In this document: positions 9,981 to 20,489 of the stretch, piece by piece | Position numbering within the stretch: position 1 is the first letter of the stretch | How the letters are laid out: each line of letters begins with the position of its first letter | From: Marinobacter guineae | GTDB taxonomy: Bacteria; Pseudomonadota; Gammaproteobacteria; Pseudomonadales; Oleiphilaceae | Reading direction: 5' to 3' | Assembly: GCF_002744735.1 (NCBI RefSeq) | Contig: NZ_KZ319340.1 | Span: forward strand, 1-64,000 | DNA: 64,000 nucleotides | Translations under genes and position numbers: made by a program | The notes under the pieces: generated by a model | The model's database searches: none | What the model was told of the DNA's origin: nothing | What the model saw: only the letters and a program-made list of their open reading frames with translations

Positions 9981-10654
9981 ACAAAGGGCTGCGCCCGGGA
10001 CTCTATGCCATTACTGACAGCCAGCTCACACCGCCTGCCATTCTCATTGAATCGGTTGAAGCAGCACTTCGGGGTGGCGTAATAATGGTACAATACCGGG
10101 AAAAATCCGCGCCCATGGCCGAGAGAATCACTCAGGCCCGAAACCTTCAGGCCGTCTGCCGCAATGCCAGGGTGCCGCTGCTGATCAATGACGATCCCGA
10201 ACTGGCAAAACGGGTCGGAGCTGCCGGCGTTCACCTGGGGCAGACTGACGGCTCACTGGCCGCTGCTCGCCGGCTGCTCGGAGAGCAGGCGATCATCGGA
10301 GTGACCTGCCATGCCGACCTTTTACTGGCGCAGGCCGGGCTGGAGCAAGGTGCCGACTATTTTGCATTCGGGCGCTTTTTCCCGTCCTCGACCAAACCGG
10401 GGGCACCGGCGGCATCGCCGGAGGTGCTCAGCGAGGCGAAACGCTTCCATCGCCCCCTGACCGCCATTGGCGGAGTAACCACAGAAAACGGCGAAGCCCT
10501 GATTCGTGCCGGTGCCGACATGCTTGCTGTGGTTGGCGGCCTGTTCGGGGGTAGCCCTGATGAAATTGAGCACCGGGCAAAGGCATTTGAACGGCTTTTC
10601 GCGAGCCATCACCCACTTTTTCACTTCCAGGATAACAGGAGCCCAGACACATGA
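9977..10654 (+). CDS. thiE: Thiamine-phosphate synthase
   Basis: Joins HMP-PP and thiazole phosphate to thiamine phosphate. It is 225 aa, a TIM-barrel with LYAITD near the N-terminus, [18 protein letters not shown] and GVHLGQTDG, plus the phosphate loop AIGGV. The ATG at 9977 overlaps the thiD stop (ATGA), a translational-coupling arrangement. An in-frame GTG at 9968 is less likely. The substrate comes from ThiD just upstream. Confidence 0.96.
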   Translation: MNKGLRPGLYAITDSQLTPPAILIESVEAALRGGVIMVQYREKSAPMAERITQARNLQAVCRNARVPLLINDDPELAKRVGAAGVHLGQTDGSLAAARRLLGEQAIIGVTCHADLLLAQAGLEQGADYFAFGRFFPSSTKPGAPAASPEVLSEAKRFHRPLTAIGGVTTENGEALIRAGADMLAVVGGLFGGSPDEIEHRAKAFERLFASHHPLFHFQDNRSPDT

Positions 10655-11931
10655 CGCACTCCGAAACCCTTTTTGAGCAGGCTCAGAAATACATTCCCGG
10701 GGGCGTAAACTCTCCGGTCCGGGCCTTTCGCGGTGTCGGGGGAACGCCTATCTTCTTCAACCACGCAGAGGGCGCCTACCTGTACGACGAGGACGGCCAG
10801 CGCTATATCGATTACATCGGCTCCTGGGGACCGATGATTCTTGGCCACTCGGACAAGCGCATCAAGGATGCGCTTCATGCCCAGGTCGATCTCGGCGTCG
10901 GCTACGGTGCTCCAACGGCACTTGAGACCGAGATGGCCAAGAAGGTCTGCGAACTGGTGCCTTCTATCGATCTGGTCCGCATGGTGAACTCCGGCACTGA
11001 GGCAACCATGAGCGCAATCCGGCTGGCCCGGGGTTACACCGGCCGGGACAAGATTGTGAAGTTCGAAGGCTGCTACCACGGGCATGTGGATTCCCTGTTG
11101 GTGAAGGCGGGCTCCGGCGCGCTGACTCTCGGCGTGCCGAATTCACCGGGCATTCCGGCCAGCCTGGCCGAGCTCACCCTGACGCTGACCTACAACGACA
11201 TCGACAGTGTTCGTGAGACCTTCAGCAAGATGGGCGATGAGATTGCAGCAATCATCGTGGAGCCGGTTGCCGGCAACATGAATTGCATTCCGCCGGTACC
11301 CGGATTTCTCGAAGGGCTGCGTGAGGTATGCGACGAACATGGCACGGTGCTGATTTTCGACGAGGTAATGACCGGCTTCCGGGTCTCCCTCGGCGGTGCT
11401 CAAGGGCTGTATGGCGTGACGCCTGATCTCACGGCCCTGGGCAAGGTGATTGGCGGCGGGCTTCCAGTTGGCGCCTTTGGCGGCAAACGTGAAATCATGG
11501 AGCACATCTCCCCGCTGGGGCCGGTCTACCAGGCCGGCACCCTGAGCGGCAACCCGCTCGCCATGCGTGCGGGCCTGACGACTCTGAACGCAATTTCCGA
11601 GCCCGGTTTCCATGACCGCCTGACCGAGAAAACCAACGCCGTTTGCCGGGGCCTCAAGGAAGCCGCCACGGCCACTGGCATTCCCCTGACCGTTCAGGGT
11701 TCTGGCGCCATGTTTGGTTTCTTCTTCACTGAAGAGCCTTCGGTTACCCGCTTTGACCAGGTGATGGCCTGCGATGTGGAGAGGTTCAAGAAGTTCTTCC
11801 AGGGCATGCTGAAAGAAGGAGTCTATCTGGCTCCCTCCGCCTTCGAGGCCGGTTTCACCAGCGCTGCATTGTCAGAAGAAGATATTGCCCATACCACCGC
11901 GGCAGCCAAGAAGGTCATGGCCACGCTCTGA
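10651..11931 (+). CDS. hemL: Glutamate-1-semialdehyde 2,1-aminomutase
   Basis: PLP enzyme that forms 5-aminolevulinate in the C5 tetrapyrrole pathway. It is 426 aa; the N-terminal [12 protein letters not shown] is typical, and the PLP lysine is K265 in [13 protein letters not shown]. The start overlaps the thiE stop by ATGA, so thiD-thiE-hemL form a tightly coupled unit, the order also seen in Pseudomonas. A hairpin follows at 11963-11996. Confidence 0.97.
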   Translation: MTHSETLFEQAQKYIPGGVNSPVRAFRGVGGTPIFFNHAEGAYLYDEDGQRYIDYIGSWGPMILGHSDKRIKDALHAQVDLGVGYGAPTALETEMAKKVCELVPSIDLVRMVNSGTEATMSAIRLARGYTGRDKIVKFEGCYHGHVDSLLVKAGSGALTLGVPNSPGIPASLAELTLTLTYNDIDSVRETFSKMGDEIAAIIVEPVAGNMNCIPPVPGFLEGLREVCDEHGTVLIFDEVMTGFRVSLGGAQGLYGVTPDLTALGKVIGGGLPVGAFGGKREIMEHISPLGPVYQAGTLSGNPLAMRAGLTTLNAISEPGFHDRLTEKTNAVCRGLKEAATATGIPLTVQGSGAMFGFFFTEEPSVTRFDQVMACDVERFKKFFQGMLKEGVYLAPSAFEAGFTSAALSEEDIAHTTAAAKKVMATL

Positions 11932-11962
11932 TCCCTGAGACTGGTGCTTGCCAATCAACCCA

Positions 11963-11996
11963 CCCCGCAGGTCAGCCCAGCGCTTGTCCTGCGGGG
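11963..11996 (+). terminator. Hairpin downstream of hemL
   Basis: CCCCGCAGG pairs with CCTGCGGGG across a 16-nt loop, a perfect 9-bp stem 31 nt after the hemL stop. There is no T-tract, so it may be a processing or stability hairpin rather than an intrinsic terminator. Confidence 0.4.
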
Positions 11997-13192
<1,196 letters not shown>

Positions 13193-13203
13193 TCCGCAAC
13201 CGA

Positions 13204-13235
13204 CCTTCTGGCTCCTGAAAAAAGGGGCTAGAAGG
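13204..13235. terminator. Hairpin at the convergent lipase / TPR-barrel junction
   Basis: CCTTCTGGCTCC (13204-13215) can pair with GGGGCTAGAAGG (13224-13235) around TGAAAAAA, giving 12 bp including two G-T pairs. It lies in the 35-nt gap and runs into the end of the opposite gene. It lacks a T-tract, so termination is only possible. Confidence 0.3.
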
Positions 13236-14550
13236 CACCCTCCAGGGTGAGCATGACAGTCTGGCGTTCGTAACCGTACTGCGCCAGACTGCTGCTGTTA
13301 TCGCGGATCAGCCACTCTCCCCGCACCAGCCAACGGGTATCCAGTGATCGCTCCGCCAGCACCCCGACCTCAAGGCGGTTATCCTTCCTGCGCCCGCTCT
13401 CACCGGCCGAAGCAACCAACACGTGGGACTCCTGATACCGGCTGTGGCGAACTGAGCCGAGCGCTCCGATGACCAGACCCGGTCGCCAACGATAGCGAGC
13501 AGCCAACTCCACAGTGTGGTGATGGGGTGACACACTGATAAATTCGTCTGTTGTGCGTTGGTCCCGGCGATCATTGATTTCCAGGGAGTATTCGCCATCA
13601 AACCGCCATCTCCCGTAGTAGTTCAGCGCATGCAGGCGTGCCCGATACCACTGGCCATCGTAGGCATCAAAGCCTGAACCGCCATCAACGGTGGCCGCTG
13701 CGAGGGCGAGGCCGCATTGGTCTGGGCTACCGGGCAATGCACACCCGTTCCAGCGATAATATCCCTCAACTCCGTATCGGCGCTCCAGGGACAGACTATC
13801 AAACCAGGACTGGACAACGGAGATCACGGCTCCCCGCTCCCCGTCGTTGAGGGCCTCGGACCAGCCCAAACGGCCCTGTAAAACACGGGTATCGTAGTTT
13901 CCATCCGACGGGTATTTGCGGGCATAAGCCGCAACTTCCAGGGCAAACCCAGAACGGGCACCCGCTGGTTGTTCAAACGTTCCGGCTGCCAGCGTGTCGA
14001 AGAAGACACCACCTTCGCGGGACGCGGTGGCCTCGGGCAAGCCGGCAATGTTGGAGTCATAGCCTCCGGAAAGGGCAAGATAGCCCCGACCTTCAGATTG
14101 GCCGCCAGGGAGCACAACGTGGTCACCCAGTTCATTCAACTGCGCCAGGGACAAGACCCTGATTTTCTCCGGAGCACTAGCAGCGCCCGACTCCTTAAAC
14201 CAGTCTCTGGCCGACTCCTTATCGCCTTTGGCAAGCGCTACCAAGCCGAGATTGTAACGCGCCAGTGCGCCGTTTGAGCCGTCCAGCAAGGCACGGAAGG
14301 CTGTTTCGGCGGCAGCATAGTCCCCGAGTTGGTAACAGGTAACACCCAGGTTGTAGAAAAGGGAGGAAGATGTCAGACCGGCGGCGACAGCGCCTTCGAA
14401 GTAGGCCCGGGCAGCCTGCAGATTTCCGTTTTCAAATGATTCAATGCCATTATGGAATTGCTCCATTCCAACATCGGTTTCGGCCGCCTCAAGTTCAACG
14501 GGAGCAACCACAAAAAGGGATAAAAGCAGGGCACGCCAGTACACCAGCAA
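13228..14550 (-). CDS. TPR repeat protein with C-terminal outer-membrane beta-barrel-like domain
   Basis: 440 aa, unrecognised as a named gene. A signal peptide (LLLSLFVVAPVELEA) precedes tandem TPR-like helices (about 30-145; NLGVTCYQLGDYAAAETAFRAL pattern). From about 165 the sequence turns into alternating aromatic/polar strands (YLALSGGYDSNI, ALEVAAYARKY, ...) ending in Phe, as in outer-membrane barrels. Start appears to be TTG 14550, with GGAG 8 nt upstream; GTG 14544 is an alternative. It is the last gene of an ECF sigma operon, so it may be an envelope structure or export component controlled by that sigma factor. Confidence 0.75.
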   Translation of the reverse strand: MLVYWRALLLSLFVVAPVELEAAETDVGMEQFHNGIESFENGNLQAARAYFEGAVAAGLTSSSLFYNLGVTCYQLGDYAAAETAFRALLDGSNGALARYNLGLVALAKGDKESARDWFKESGAASAPEKIRVLSLAQLNELGDHVVLPGGQSEGRGYLALSGGYDSNIAGLPEATASREGGVFFDTLAAGTFEQPAGARSGFALEVAAYARKYPSDGNYDTRVLQGRLGWSEALNDGERGAVISVVQSWFDSLSLERRYGVEGYYRWNGCALPGSPDQCGLALAAATVDGGSGFDAYDGQWYRARLHALNYYGRWRFDGEYSLEINDRRDQRTTDEFISVSPHHHTVELAARYRWRPGLVIGALGSVRHSRYQESHVLVASAGESGRRKDNRLEVGVLAERSLDTRWLVRGEWLIRDNSSSLAQYGYERQTVMLTLEGAF

Positions 14551-14603
14551 ACAGATTTCTCCGGATTGTTCATCGCAGGGCTCGCTGGCCTACTAACTCA
14601 GTT

Positions 14604-14969
14604 TCAGCGTTCCCGTCCCGCGGCATTGGGCAGTTCAGGGCGGTCAGGTCGTTCGGGTCGGCCTTCAATCAGGCCCCGGGATTGCCGCGCTTTTTCAGAC
14701 ATGGATTCACCGAACTCTCGCCCCCTTTCACGGGCTTCCTCGGCTGCATCCAGACCCCGTAAGCCGGAATTACCCGGGGCTTCTGGCCTTTCAACCGCAA
14801 GGGGCAACTCAATTTCCCGAACCACTGAATCGGTAAGCTCAACATCATCGGTAACCATGCGCATAGTAACATCCAGATCGTCGCTGGCCTGTGTGGTTAT
14901 CGGCACCAATAGGCCGAAAATCATCAATCCGGCTATCTGAACGCTCAGGTAAAGGCTGTCACGCTTCAT
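14604..14969 (-). CDS. Small exported hypothetical protein in ECF sigma operon
   Basis: 121 aa, function unknown. A hydrophobic N-terminus (LYLSVQIAGLMIFGLLVPITTQA) acts as signal or anchor; the rest is hydrophilic and charged, with an Arg/Glu/Pro-rich tail. The ATG overlaps the anti-sigma stop (ATGA), so it is translationally coupled to it. It could be a periplasmic accessory of the anti-sigma factor or of the downstream TPR-barrel; sequence alone does not decide. Confidence 0.65.
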   Translation of the reverse strand: MKRDSLYLSVQIAGLMIFGLLVPITTQASDDLDVTMRMVTDDVELTDSVVREIELPLAVERPEAPGNSGLRGLDAAEEARERGREFGESMSEKARQSRGLIEGRPERPDRPELPNAAGRER

Positions 14970-15658
14970 GATTCTGGATCCTCAACCGGCAGCAGCGGGT
15001 ATTCCGGAACCGGGGCCCGGAAGGTTTTCTGGCGATCTCCGGTGTCCAGTCGCGCCACCAACTCACCCGCTCCCGGGAACAGTAACTTCAAAGGCAGCGA
15101 CAAGACATTTTCCCCAGCATCAAGGCTCACTTGCCAGCTGAGCTGGTGATGACCTGGCCATGAAGCCAGCTCGACATGAGGCGGCAGTTCCAGTGTCAAA
15201 GTGACATTTTCCAGTGCCTCACCGGAGCGGAAGGCCAAGCGAACCGTCCTGTCAACAGGGATTGCGACCGGCTCCTCCGGTTTTTCAACAACGACATCCG
15301 AGGAGGCGACACTGGAGGTCGCCTCCTCGGTTAATCCGGTCGGCTGCAGCAGAAAACCCAGACCAATACCCACAGCAAGAGCCGCCGCAATGGCCCCGCC
15401 CAGTACCGGGTGGCTCCATCCAGCATAAGTATCGGTATTGCCCCGCGCTGCGGCAAAAACACGCTTCTGAAAATCCGGGGACGGTTCCGGGATGACGAAT
15501 CGCTCCTGCAGGGCATCGCTCAGAACATACTCCGACGCAAGCAGCTCGCTGCATTCCTTGCAGGCAGCCAAATGCTGAGCCACCCGATCATGGTCCGCAG
15601 CGGAAAGTTCGTTTCTGATGTAGGCGGGCAGGTTAACCCGAATTTCGTTGCAGGACAT
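14966..15658 (-). CDS. Zinc-binding (ZAS-type) anti-sigma factor
   Basis: 230 aa. The cytoplasmic N-terminus carries C3 and the H29-x3-C33-x2-C36 motif of zinc-binding anti-sigma domains. One membrane segment (about 85-110, GGAIAAALAVGIGLGFLL) and a periplasmic beta-rich sensor-like domain (about 140-230) follow. Start is ATG 15658 because GAGGTG sits 6 nt upstream; the ATG at 15664 directly abuts that site. It overlaps the sigma stop region by translation context and presumably sequesters that sigma factor. Confidence 0.86.
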   Translation of the reverse strand: MSCNEIRVNLPAYIRNELSAADHDRVAQHLAACKECSELLASEYVLSDALQERFVIPEPSPDFQKRVFAAARGNTDTYAGWSHPVLGGAIAAALAVGIGLGFLLQPTGLTEEATSSVASSDVVVEKPEEPVAIPVDRTVRLAFRSGEALENVTLTLELPPHVELASWPGHHQLSWQVSLDAGENVLSLPLKLLFPGAGELVARLDTGDRQKTFRAPVPEYPLLPVEDPES

Positions 15659-15668
15659 CGTCATCACC

Positions 15669-16256
15669 TCACTCTGCCACACGACCGACTGGCTCGATTG
15701 GTTCCAGCTCCCGCTGCAATTTTTTGCGCAAGGTGGCCCGGCATCGGTGCAATCGGGATTTCACCGTTCCCAACGGGATGTCCAACACTTCGGCAATGTA
15801 TTCCTGGCGCCAGCCATCCACATCATGAAGCAACAACAGGGCTCGCTGATCCGGTGTCAGTGTTGCCAACACCCGGTCCAGAACTGGTCCAAGCCGGGCG
15901 CGCTCCAGCTGAAAATCCGGCCCTGCGCTGTCGGATTCCAGGCTGTCCAGCCAGTCCACCTGACTTTCGGACCCGACAAGCTCCGTCAGCGGGCGATCAA
16001 CCTGCCGGTTTTTACGCCGGATCTGATCAATAAACTGACGATATAAAACCCGGTTAAGCCACGGTCGCAACTGCTCGACCGCCTCCAGCTCATCCAGCCG
16101 CGGATACAGCTTTATGATCACATCCTGCACGAGATCTTCTGCATCCTGCTGCTGCCCAGCCAAGCGGAACGCAAACCGGTACATGGCCTCCAGATGGGGT
16201 TGTACCAGCACTTCAAACCGCCGCGCCTTTGAGGGCTTAAAAGGAAATATTGCCAA
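15669..16256 (-). CDS. ECF-family RNA polymerase sigma factor
   Basis: 195 aa. Sigma region 2 is recognisable (MYRFAFRLAGQQQDAEDLVQDVIIKLY, about 25-51), a linker of about 40 residues includes an acidic patch, and region 4 (about 130-185) holds the helix-turn-helix RQEYIAEVLDIPLGTVKSRLHRC. The only available start is TTG at 16256. It heads an operon with an anti-sigma factor, a small exported protein and a TPR-barrel protein, typical of envelope-responsive ECF systems. Confidence 0.92.
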   Translation of the reverse strand: MAIFPFKPSKARRFEVLVQPHLEAMYRFAFRLAGQQQDAEDLVQDVIIKLYPRLDELEAVEQLRPWLNRVLYRQFIDQIRRKNRQVDRPLTELVGSESQVDWLDSLESDSAGPDFQLERARLGPVLDRVLATLTPDQRALLLLHDVDGWRQEYIAEVLDIPLGTVKSRLHRCRATLRKKLQRELEPIEPVGRVAE

Positions 16257-16390
16257 AGCCGTTGTTTACCTGCGTGGGTTGATTCCAGCGGCGCAGTCTA
16301 TAACAGACCGGCCGACCGGTGCATTTGCCGTTTTCGCAAAACGATCATTGAGCCTTAGCCGGGACATGAGGAAACGTTAACAAAATTTCC

Positions 16391-16416
16391 GGAACTCTGC
16401 TCCTGCAGCGGTCGTT
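16391..16416 (+). promoter_or_regulatory. Candidate ECF-type promoter for the DUF4382 lipoprotein
   Basis: GGAAC (16391-16395) and CGTT (16413-16416) are 17 nt apart, the usual geometry of ECF sigma promoters, and lie 64 nt before the start of the lipoprotein gene. The divergent ECF sigma operon makes it the natural candidate to recognise this site. Assignment rests on motif and position only. Confidence 0.4.
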
Positions 16417-16479
16417 TTACCCCGGTCAGGTAGCGATGTTGCTTCGCTGACTTCCGAAAAATAAGCCATGGAGGTTTAT

Positions 16480-17418
16480 ATGAAAAGCTCGATCCGACTC
16501 TTCACTGTTTCGGCCCTGGCCGCAGGCATCGCCGCCTGTGGTGGTAGCGGCGACGGTGCCAGTTCCAGTTCAACCGGCAACGTTTCCTTCGACGTCACAG
16601 ATGCGCCCGCGATGGAGTTCTCGAACGTGACCATCGCATTTACGGGAATTTCCCTGAAACCAGAAGATGGTAAATGGATCGAATTCACCTTTGAGCAGGC
16701 AAAAACCTGGAATCTGCTGGACCTCCAGGGGGGCATGAGTGAGCCCCTGATTACCGATGAGGAAGTCCCTGCAGGAAATTACACCCAGATCCGCTTGCTG
16801 ATCGACACAAAAGAATCATTTGTTGAGCTTGAAGACGAGCCAGGCATCGAGAAGACCCTGGCAGTTCCTTCCGGAGAGCAAAGTGGTCTGAAACTGAATG
16901 GCGATTTCGTGGTTACGGCCGACACCACAACAGATTTCACCATCGACTTCGATGTCAAAAAATCCATCGTTAACCCTTCGGGCCAATCCCTGGCGGATTA
17001 CCTGCTCAAGCCATCCCTTCGCCTGGTCAATAATGTGGAAGTAGGCGCCATTTCCGGCGGCGTGGACTATGCAACCATCAACTCAACCCGGCTGGGTACA
17101 GACCAACTTGCCAACTGCGCCGAAGGCTACGAAGGAGCTGTTTACGTGTATCAGGGAGCGGACGCGATACCCACGGATATTAACGTAAACAGTGACGAAA
17201 CAGGGCCTGTCATGGCCGTACCTGTATCCGACGATGATAACGACGGTGTGTACACCTACACTGCCGCATTCCTCGAAGCGGGTGACTACACAATTAGCTA
17301 TAGCTGCCAGTTGGATGACAACGAGGCGGACGATGAGATGGAATTCGATGGCACTCACACGGTAACGGTGATTGCCGATACAAAAGTCGAGGCTGAGCCC
17401 ATCCCCCTGTTACAGTGA
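16480..17418 (+). CDS. DUF4382 domain lipoprotein
   Basis: 312 aa. A lipoprotein signal ends in IAAC (lipidated C20) followed by GGSGDG. A DUF4382-type beta domain begins near residue 30 with VSFDVTDAPAMEFSNVTIAFTGISL and extends to about 175; the rest is an acidic, Ca-binding-like region with many Asp/Glu (DDDNDGVYTY). The start is ATG 16480, with GGAGG 7 nt upstream; the ATG at 16468 overlaps that site. It is divergent from the ECF sigma operon and may belong to its regulon. A terminator follows. Confidence 0.84.
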   Translation: MKSSIRLFTVSALAAGIAACGGSGDGASSSSTGNVSFDVTDAPAMEFSNVTIAFTGISLKPEDGKWIEFTFEQAKTWNLLDLQGGMSEPLITDEEVPAGNYTQIRLLIDTKESFVELEDEPGIEKTLAVPSGEQSGLKLNGDFVVTADTTTDFTIDFDVKKSIVNPSGQSLADYLLKPSLRLVNNVEVGAISGGVDYATINSTRLGTDQLANCAEGYEGAVYVYQGADAIPTDINVNSDETGPVMAVPVSDDDNDGVYTYTAAFLEAGDYTISYSCQLDDNEADDEMEFDGTHTVTVIADTKVEAEPIPLLQ

Positions 17419-17438
17419 TCCGAAGTGGCCCACTGACC

Positions 17439-17465
17439 AAAGCCCTTGCCCGGCAGGGGCTTTAT
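17439..17465 (+). terminator. Intrinsic terminator after the DUF4382 gene
   Basis: AAAGCCC (17439-17445) pairs with GGGCTTT (17457-17463) around a GC-containing loop, followed by a short AT stretch, 20 nt after the stop. It overlaps the end of the convergent TPR lipoprotein region. Confidence 0.6.
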
Positions 17466-18041
17466 TTACAATGCTGCAGCTCTGGCCTCCGCCTGATCAG
17501 CACCGGCCACATTACCTCTTGCCCGCCGGATATCTGCCAACAGCGACCAACCTGCTCTTTGCAGCCGGGTATCGTTTCCGGCCAGAGACAGCCCTTTCAG
17601 AGTGAACTGTTCAGCAGAGCCCAACTGATTACTGACAACGTAGGCCTCTGAAAGCTTGAAGTAGACTTCCGCCGAGCGGGGCGCGATCCGCTGGGCCCGC
17701 TCGAGCCGGGCTATGGCCCCCGAGGTATCCCCTCGTTTCAGTAACCCTTCAGCTTCACGCACAAGACTGAGCGCGGCAGGCGAGAGCCCCTCCCCTGTTT
17801 CGCTGTAGCTCGGAGAACTGGTGCGGGGCGGCTCTTGCTCTGATGGCGCCTCTGCAGGCTGCTCGCTTTTGCGCCAGACCGGCGCTTCGTCTTCTCCGGT
17901 GCTGGTTCGTGGCGGCTCTGGTGCCTTGGCGGGCTCACCACCCACCGGCACATAAATTCCGCCACCCGGGCCGGAGGCACAGCCCGCCAGGGTAAGCATT
18001 GCAATGATAAGCCCTGTTCTGAATGTCGTTTTAATCTTCAT
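17466..18041 (-). CDS. TPR-containing lipoprotein
   Basis: 191 aa. Lipobox LAGC after a hydrophobic stretch (TGLIIAMLTLAGCASG), a Pro/Glu/Ser-rich linker (about 30-85), then two to three TPR-like helices (about 90-185; RSAEVYFKLSEAYVVSNQLGSAEQ). The start overlaps the mrcB stop by 4 nt, so it is probably coupled to PBP1b and may act as an outer-membrane or periplasmic partner for it. I did not see LpoB motifs; the partner role is inference. Confidence 0.8.
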   Translation of the reverse strand: MKIKTTFRTGLIIAMLTLAGCASGPGGGIYVPVGGEPAKAPEPPRTSTGEDEAPVWRKSEQPAEAPSEQEPPRTSSPSYSETGEGLSPAALSLVREAEGLLKRGDTSGAIARLERAQRIAPRSAEVYFKLSEAYVVSNQLGSAEQFTLKGLSLAGNDTRLQRAGWSLLADIRRARGNVAGADQAEARAAAL

Positions 18042-20368
18042 TGGAACAATCCTTCAAACCAGCCCCGGATACGTCTTTCAAGGGTCCCGGAGCATGAAAC
18101 TGTCTGCGTGGGCTCGCTACCGGCGATGAAAGGCAGCAAGCGTGCATTGTCGCAGTACTCATCCGTCAGCGCCTGGCGCTCCGTATTAACCCAGTGGTAG
18201 TTGACCTCATCAGGCACCACCGGCGAAAAGCCATGCTGCGGCACCTGCGCCATAAAGCGGGACCAGACCGGCAGTGCTCCGCTGGCACCGGTCAACACGG
18301 TTGCTCCGTTATCATCGCGACCGACCCAGGCCACTGCAAGCAAATCCCCACTAAATCCGGCGAACCAGGAATCCCGACCGTCATCTGTAGTCCCCGTCTT
18401 GCCGGCGAGGGTTAATTGCTGTGACAAGGTGTTGTAGGCGGAACGCCCGGTGCCTTCCTGCATGGTTTCCTGCATCGCATACTGCACCAGATGCACGGCC
18501 GCAGAATCGGCAACCTGCGCCACTTCCAGGCTGTACCGGGAGAGCGCCTCGCCGTTTGCATCGGTGACCTCCCGAATCGTCCTTAACGGGGTATTGAAGC
18601 CGGAAGTCGCCAACCCCTGATAGATCTGGGCAACAGTAATCGGGCTCATGGAGACCGATCCCAGCAGCATGGATGGATATTGGGAAATCGGTGTATCCAC
18701 TCCGAAAGCGGTCAGCGTGTCACTGACCACATCCACACCGACATCCAGCCCAACCCGCACGGCAGGCAGGTTATAGGATCGCGAGAGTGCCTTGTGCAAC
18801 GGAACTTCTCCACGCTCCTCACCATCGTAATTCTTGGGCTGCCAGCGCCGGCCATCATCAAACTCGAGGGTGAAAGATTTATCGAGTACCGGCGTCATCA
18901 GGGTGTAACGCTCGGGACGCTGCAACGCCGACAGATAGATGAACGGCTTGATCAGCGAGCCGATCTGGCGATTGGCATCCAGAGCCCGGTTGAATCCTGC
19001 AAACCGCGGGTCTTTTCCACCAACCAGGGCCAGCACTTCCCCGGAGTCCTTGGATGTCACCACCAGTGTCGCCTCTAGCGACTCCGCGAGCTTCGCGCCA
19101 CCAAGCCTTGGCAAGGTGTCTGTTACGGCAAATTCTGCGGCGTACTGGATGGCAGGGTCCAGGGTGGTAAAAATTCTCAGGCCTTCACTGCGAAGATCTT
19201 CTTCCTTGTAGTCACGGGACAGGTGCCTTCGCACGAGATCAATGTAGGCCGGGTAGCGATTCTCGGAATAGGAGGGGCGCTCACTGACTCCGAGCGGGAG
19301 GCCCCTGGCCCTTGCGGCGCGCTCCGGTTCGATCAGGCCAGCCTGTTCCATTTCCGATATCACAAGGTTCCGGCGCTGTGTTGCCCGGTCGGGGTTTCGC
19401 CGCGGATTGTAGTAGCTCGCGCCCTTGACCATCCCAACCAGCAGGGCTATCTGGTGCACATCCAGATCCCCCAGCGATTGGCCAAAGTAGAACTGGCTGG
19501 CCAGGCCAAAGCCATGAATGCTGCGCACACCCGCCTGGCCCAGATAGACTTCATTCAGGTAGGTCTCAAGAATGTCGTCTTTTTCATAATGAAGTTCCAG
19601 CAGAACCGACATAATGGCCTCATTGCCCTTACGGAGCAGTGTCTGGTCGCGGGTCAGAAAGAGATTTTTGACCAGCTGCTGGGTCAGAGTGCTGCCGCCC
19701 TGGACGACACGCCCGGCCCGGATATTCGCAAGCATCGCCCGGCCAATGGACAGGGGCGCAATCCCGAAATGATCGTAGAAATTGCGATCTTCCACGGCCA
19801 TCAGTGTGGCCGGCAGGATAGCAGGGACCTGACCAAGCTCCACCAGCACCCGATCTTCCTTGTGGGCTGGATAGATTCCGCCGATTTGTGCAGGTTCAAG
19901 GCGAATGATCGGTGCCGCCTCTCCCCGAATCACCGAAAAGTTCCGGACCCGGTCGCCCGAGATCGTCAATGAAGCTTTACGGGCGGGCTCATCACCATCC
20001 GGGAAGGAAAAGCCCCGGGTGCTGATGATGAAACGGCCGCCATTGCGCTGGTAGCTGCCAGGGTTATCGCCGGCGCCCTTGTGAAAACCGGAAAGTTGGA
20101 GCTCCCGTTCGAGGGCACCCGCGCTGATACTGGCGCCTTCAAATAGCTCCAGGGGGCGGGCATACACCCTGGACGGCACTTCGAACCGGCGCCCTTCAAA
20201 ACGAGACGTTACAACCGCATCGAGATAGACCGTCCAGCCTGCGAGCAATACCAGGCCAATGGCACAAAACCGGAACATGAACCGCCAGAACCATGGCCGG
20301 CGACCATTTTTCGACGACCTTCGGGAAGGCTTTCGCCTGGACGGGGAAGATGAGCTGGATTTTTTCAT
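18038..20368 (-). CDS. mrcB: Penicillin-binding protein 1B (glycosyltransferase/transpeptidase)
   Basis: Class A PBP of 776 aa that polymerises and cross-links peptidoglycan in the periplasm. A basic cytoplasmic tail (KKSSSSSPSRRKPSRRSS) precedes one membrane helix (about 33-52) and a UB2H-like region. The glycosyltransferase domain has EDRNFYDHFGI and GGSTLTQQLVKNLFL; the transpeptidase has GSLIKPF (catalytic Ser), SYN and KTGTTDD. The ATG at 20368 begins the basic tail; an upstream GTG-type start at 20410 would add 14 residues. A TATAAT lies only 6 nt before this ATG on the coding strand. Confidence 0.95.
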   Translation of the reverse strand: MKKSSSSSPSRRKPSRRSSKNGRRPWFWRFMFRFCAIGLVLLAGWTVYLDAVVTSRFEGRRFEVPSRVYARPLELFEGASISAGALERELQLSGFHKGAGDNPGSYQRNGGRFIISTRGFSFPDGDEPARKASLTISGDRVRNFSVIRGEAAPIIRLEPAQIGGIYPAHKEDRVLVELGQVPAILPATLMAVEDRNFYDHFGIAPLSIGRAMLANIRAGRVVQGGSTLTQQLVKNLFLTRDQTLLRKGNEAIMSVLLELHYEKDDILETYLNEVYLGQAGVRSIHGFGLASQFYFGQSLGDLDVHQIALLVGMVKGASYYNPRRNPDRATQRRNLVISEMEQAGLIEPERAARARGLPLGVSERPSYSENRYPAYIDLVRRHLSRDYKEEDLRSEGLRIFTTLDPAIQYAAEFAVTDTLPRLGGAKLAESLEATLVVTSKDSGEVLALVGGKDPRFAGFNRALDANRQIGSLIKPFIYLSALQRPERYTLMTPVLDKSFTLEFDDGRRWQPKNYDGEERGEVPLHKALSRSYNLPAVRVGLDVGVDVVSDTLTAFGVDTPISQYPSMLLGSVSMSPITVAQIYQGLATSGFNTPLRTIREVTDANGEALSRYSLEVAQVADSAAVHLVQYAMQETMQEGTGRSAYNTLSQQLTLAGKTGTTDDGRDSWFAGFSGDLLAVAWVGRDDNGATVLTGASGALPVWSRFMAQVPQHGFSPVVPDEVNYHWVNTERQALTDEYCDNARLLPFIAGSEPTQTVSCSGTLERRIRGWFEGLFQ

Positions 20369-20489
20369 GACCGGATTATAACGAAGGGACCGGCCAGGAA
20401 GGCAGGCCAACTGTGTGTTATTTCTGTAATCTGCCCGTTATGATAGGACAATAAAAATCAATGGGTTCAGGGAACGCGAGGAGAACACC

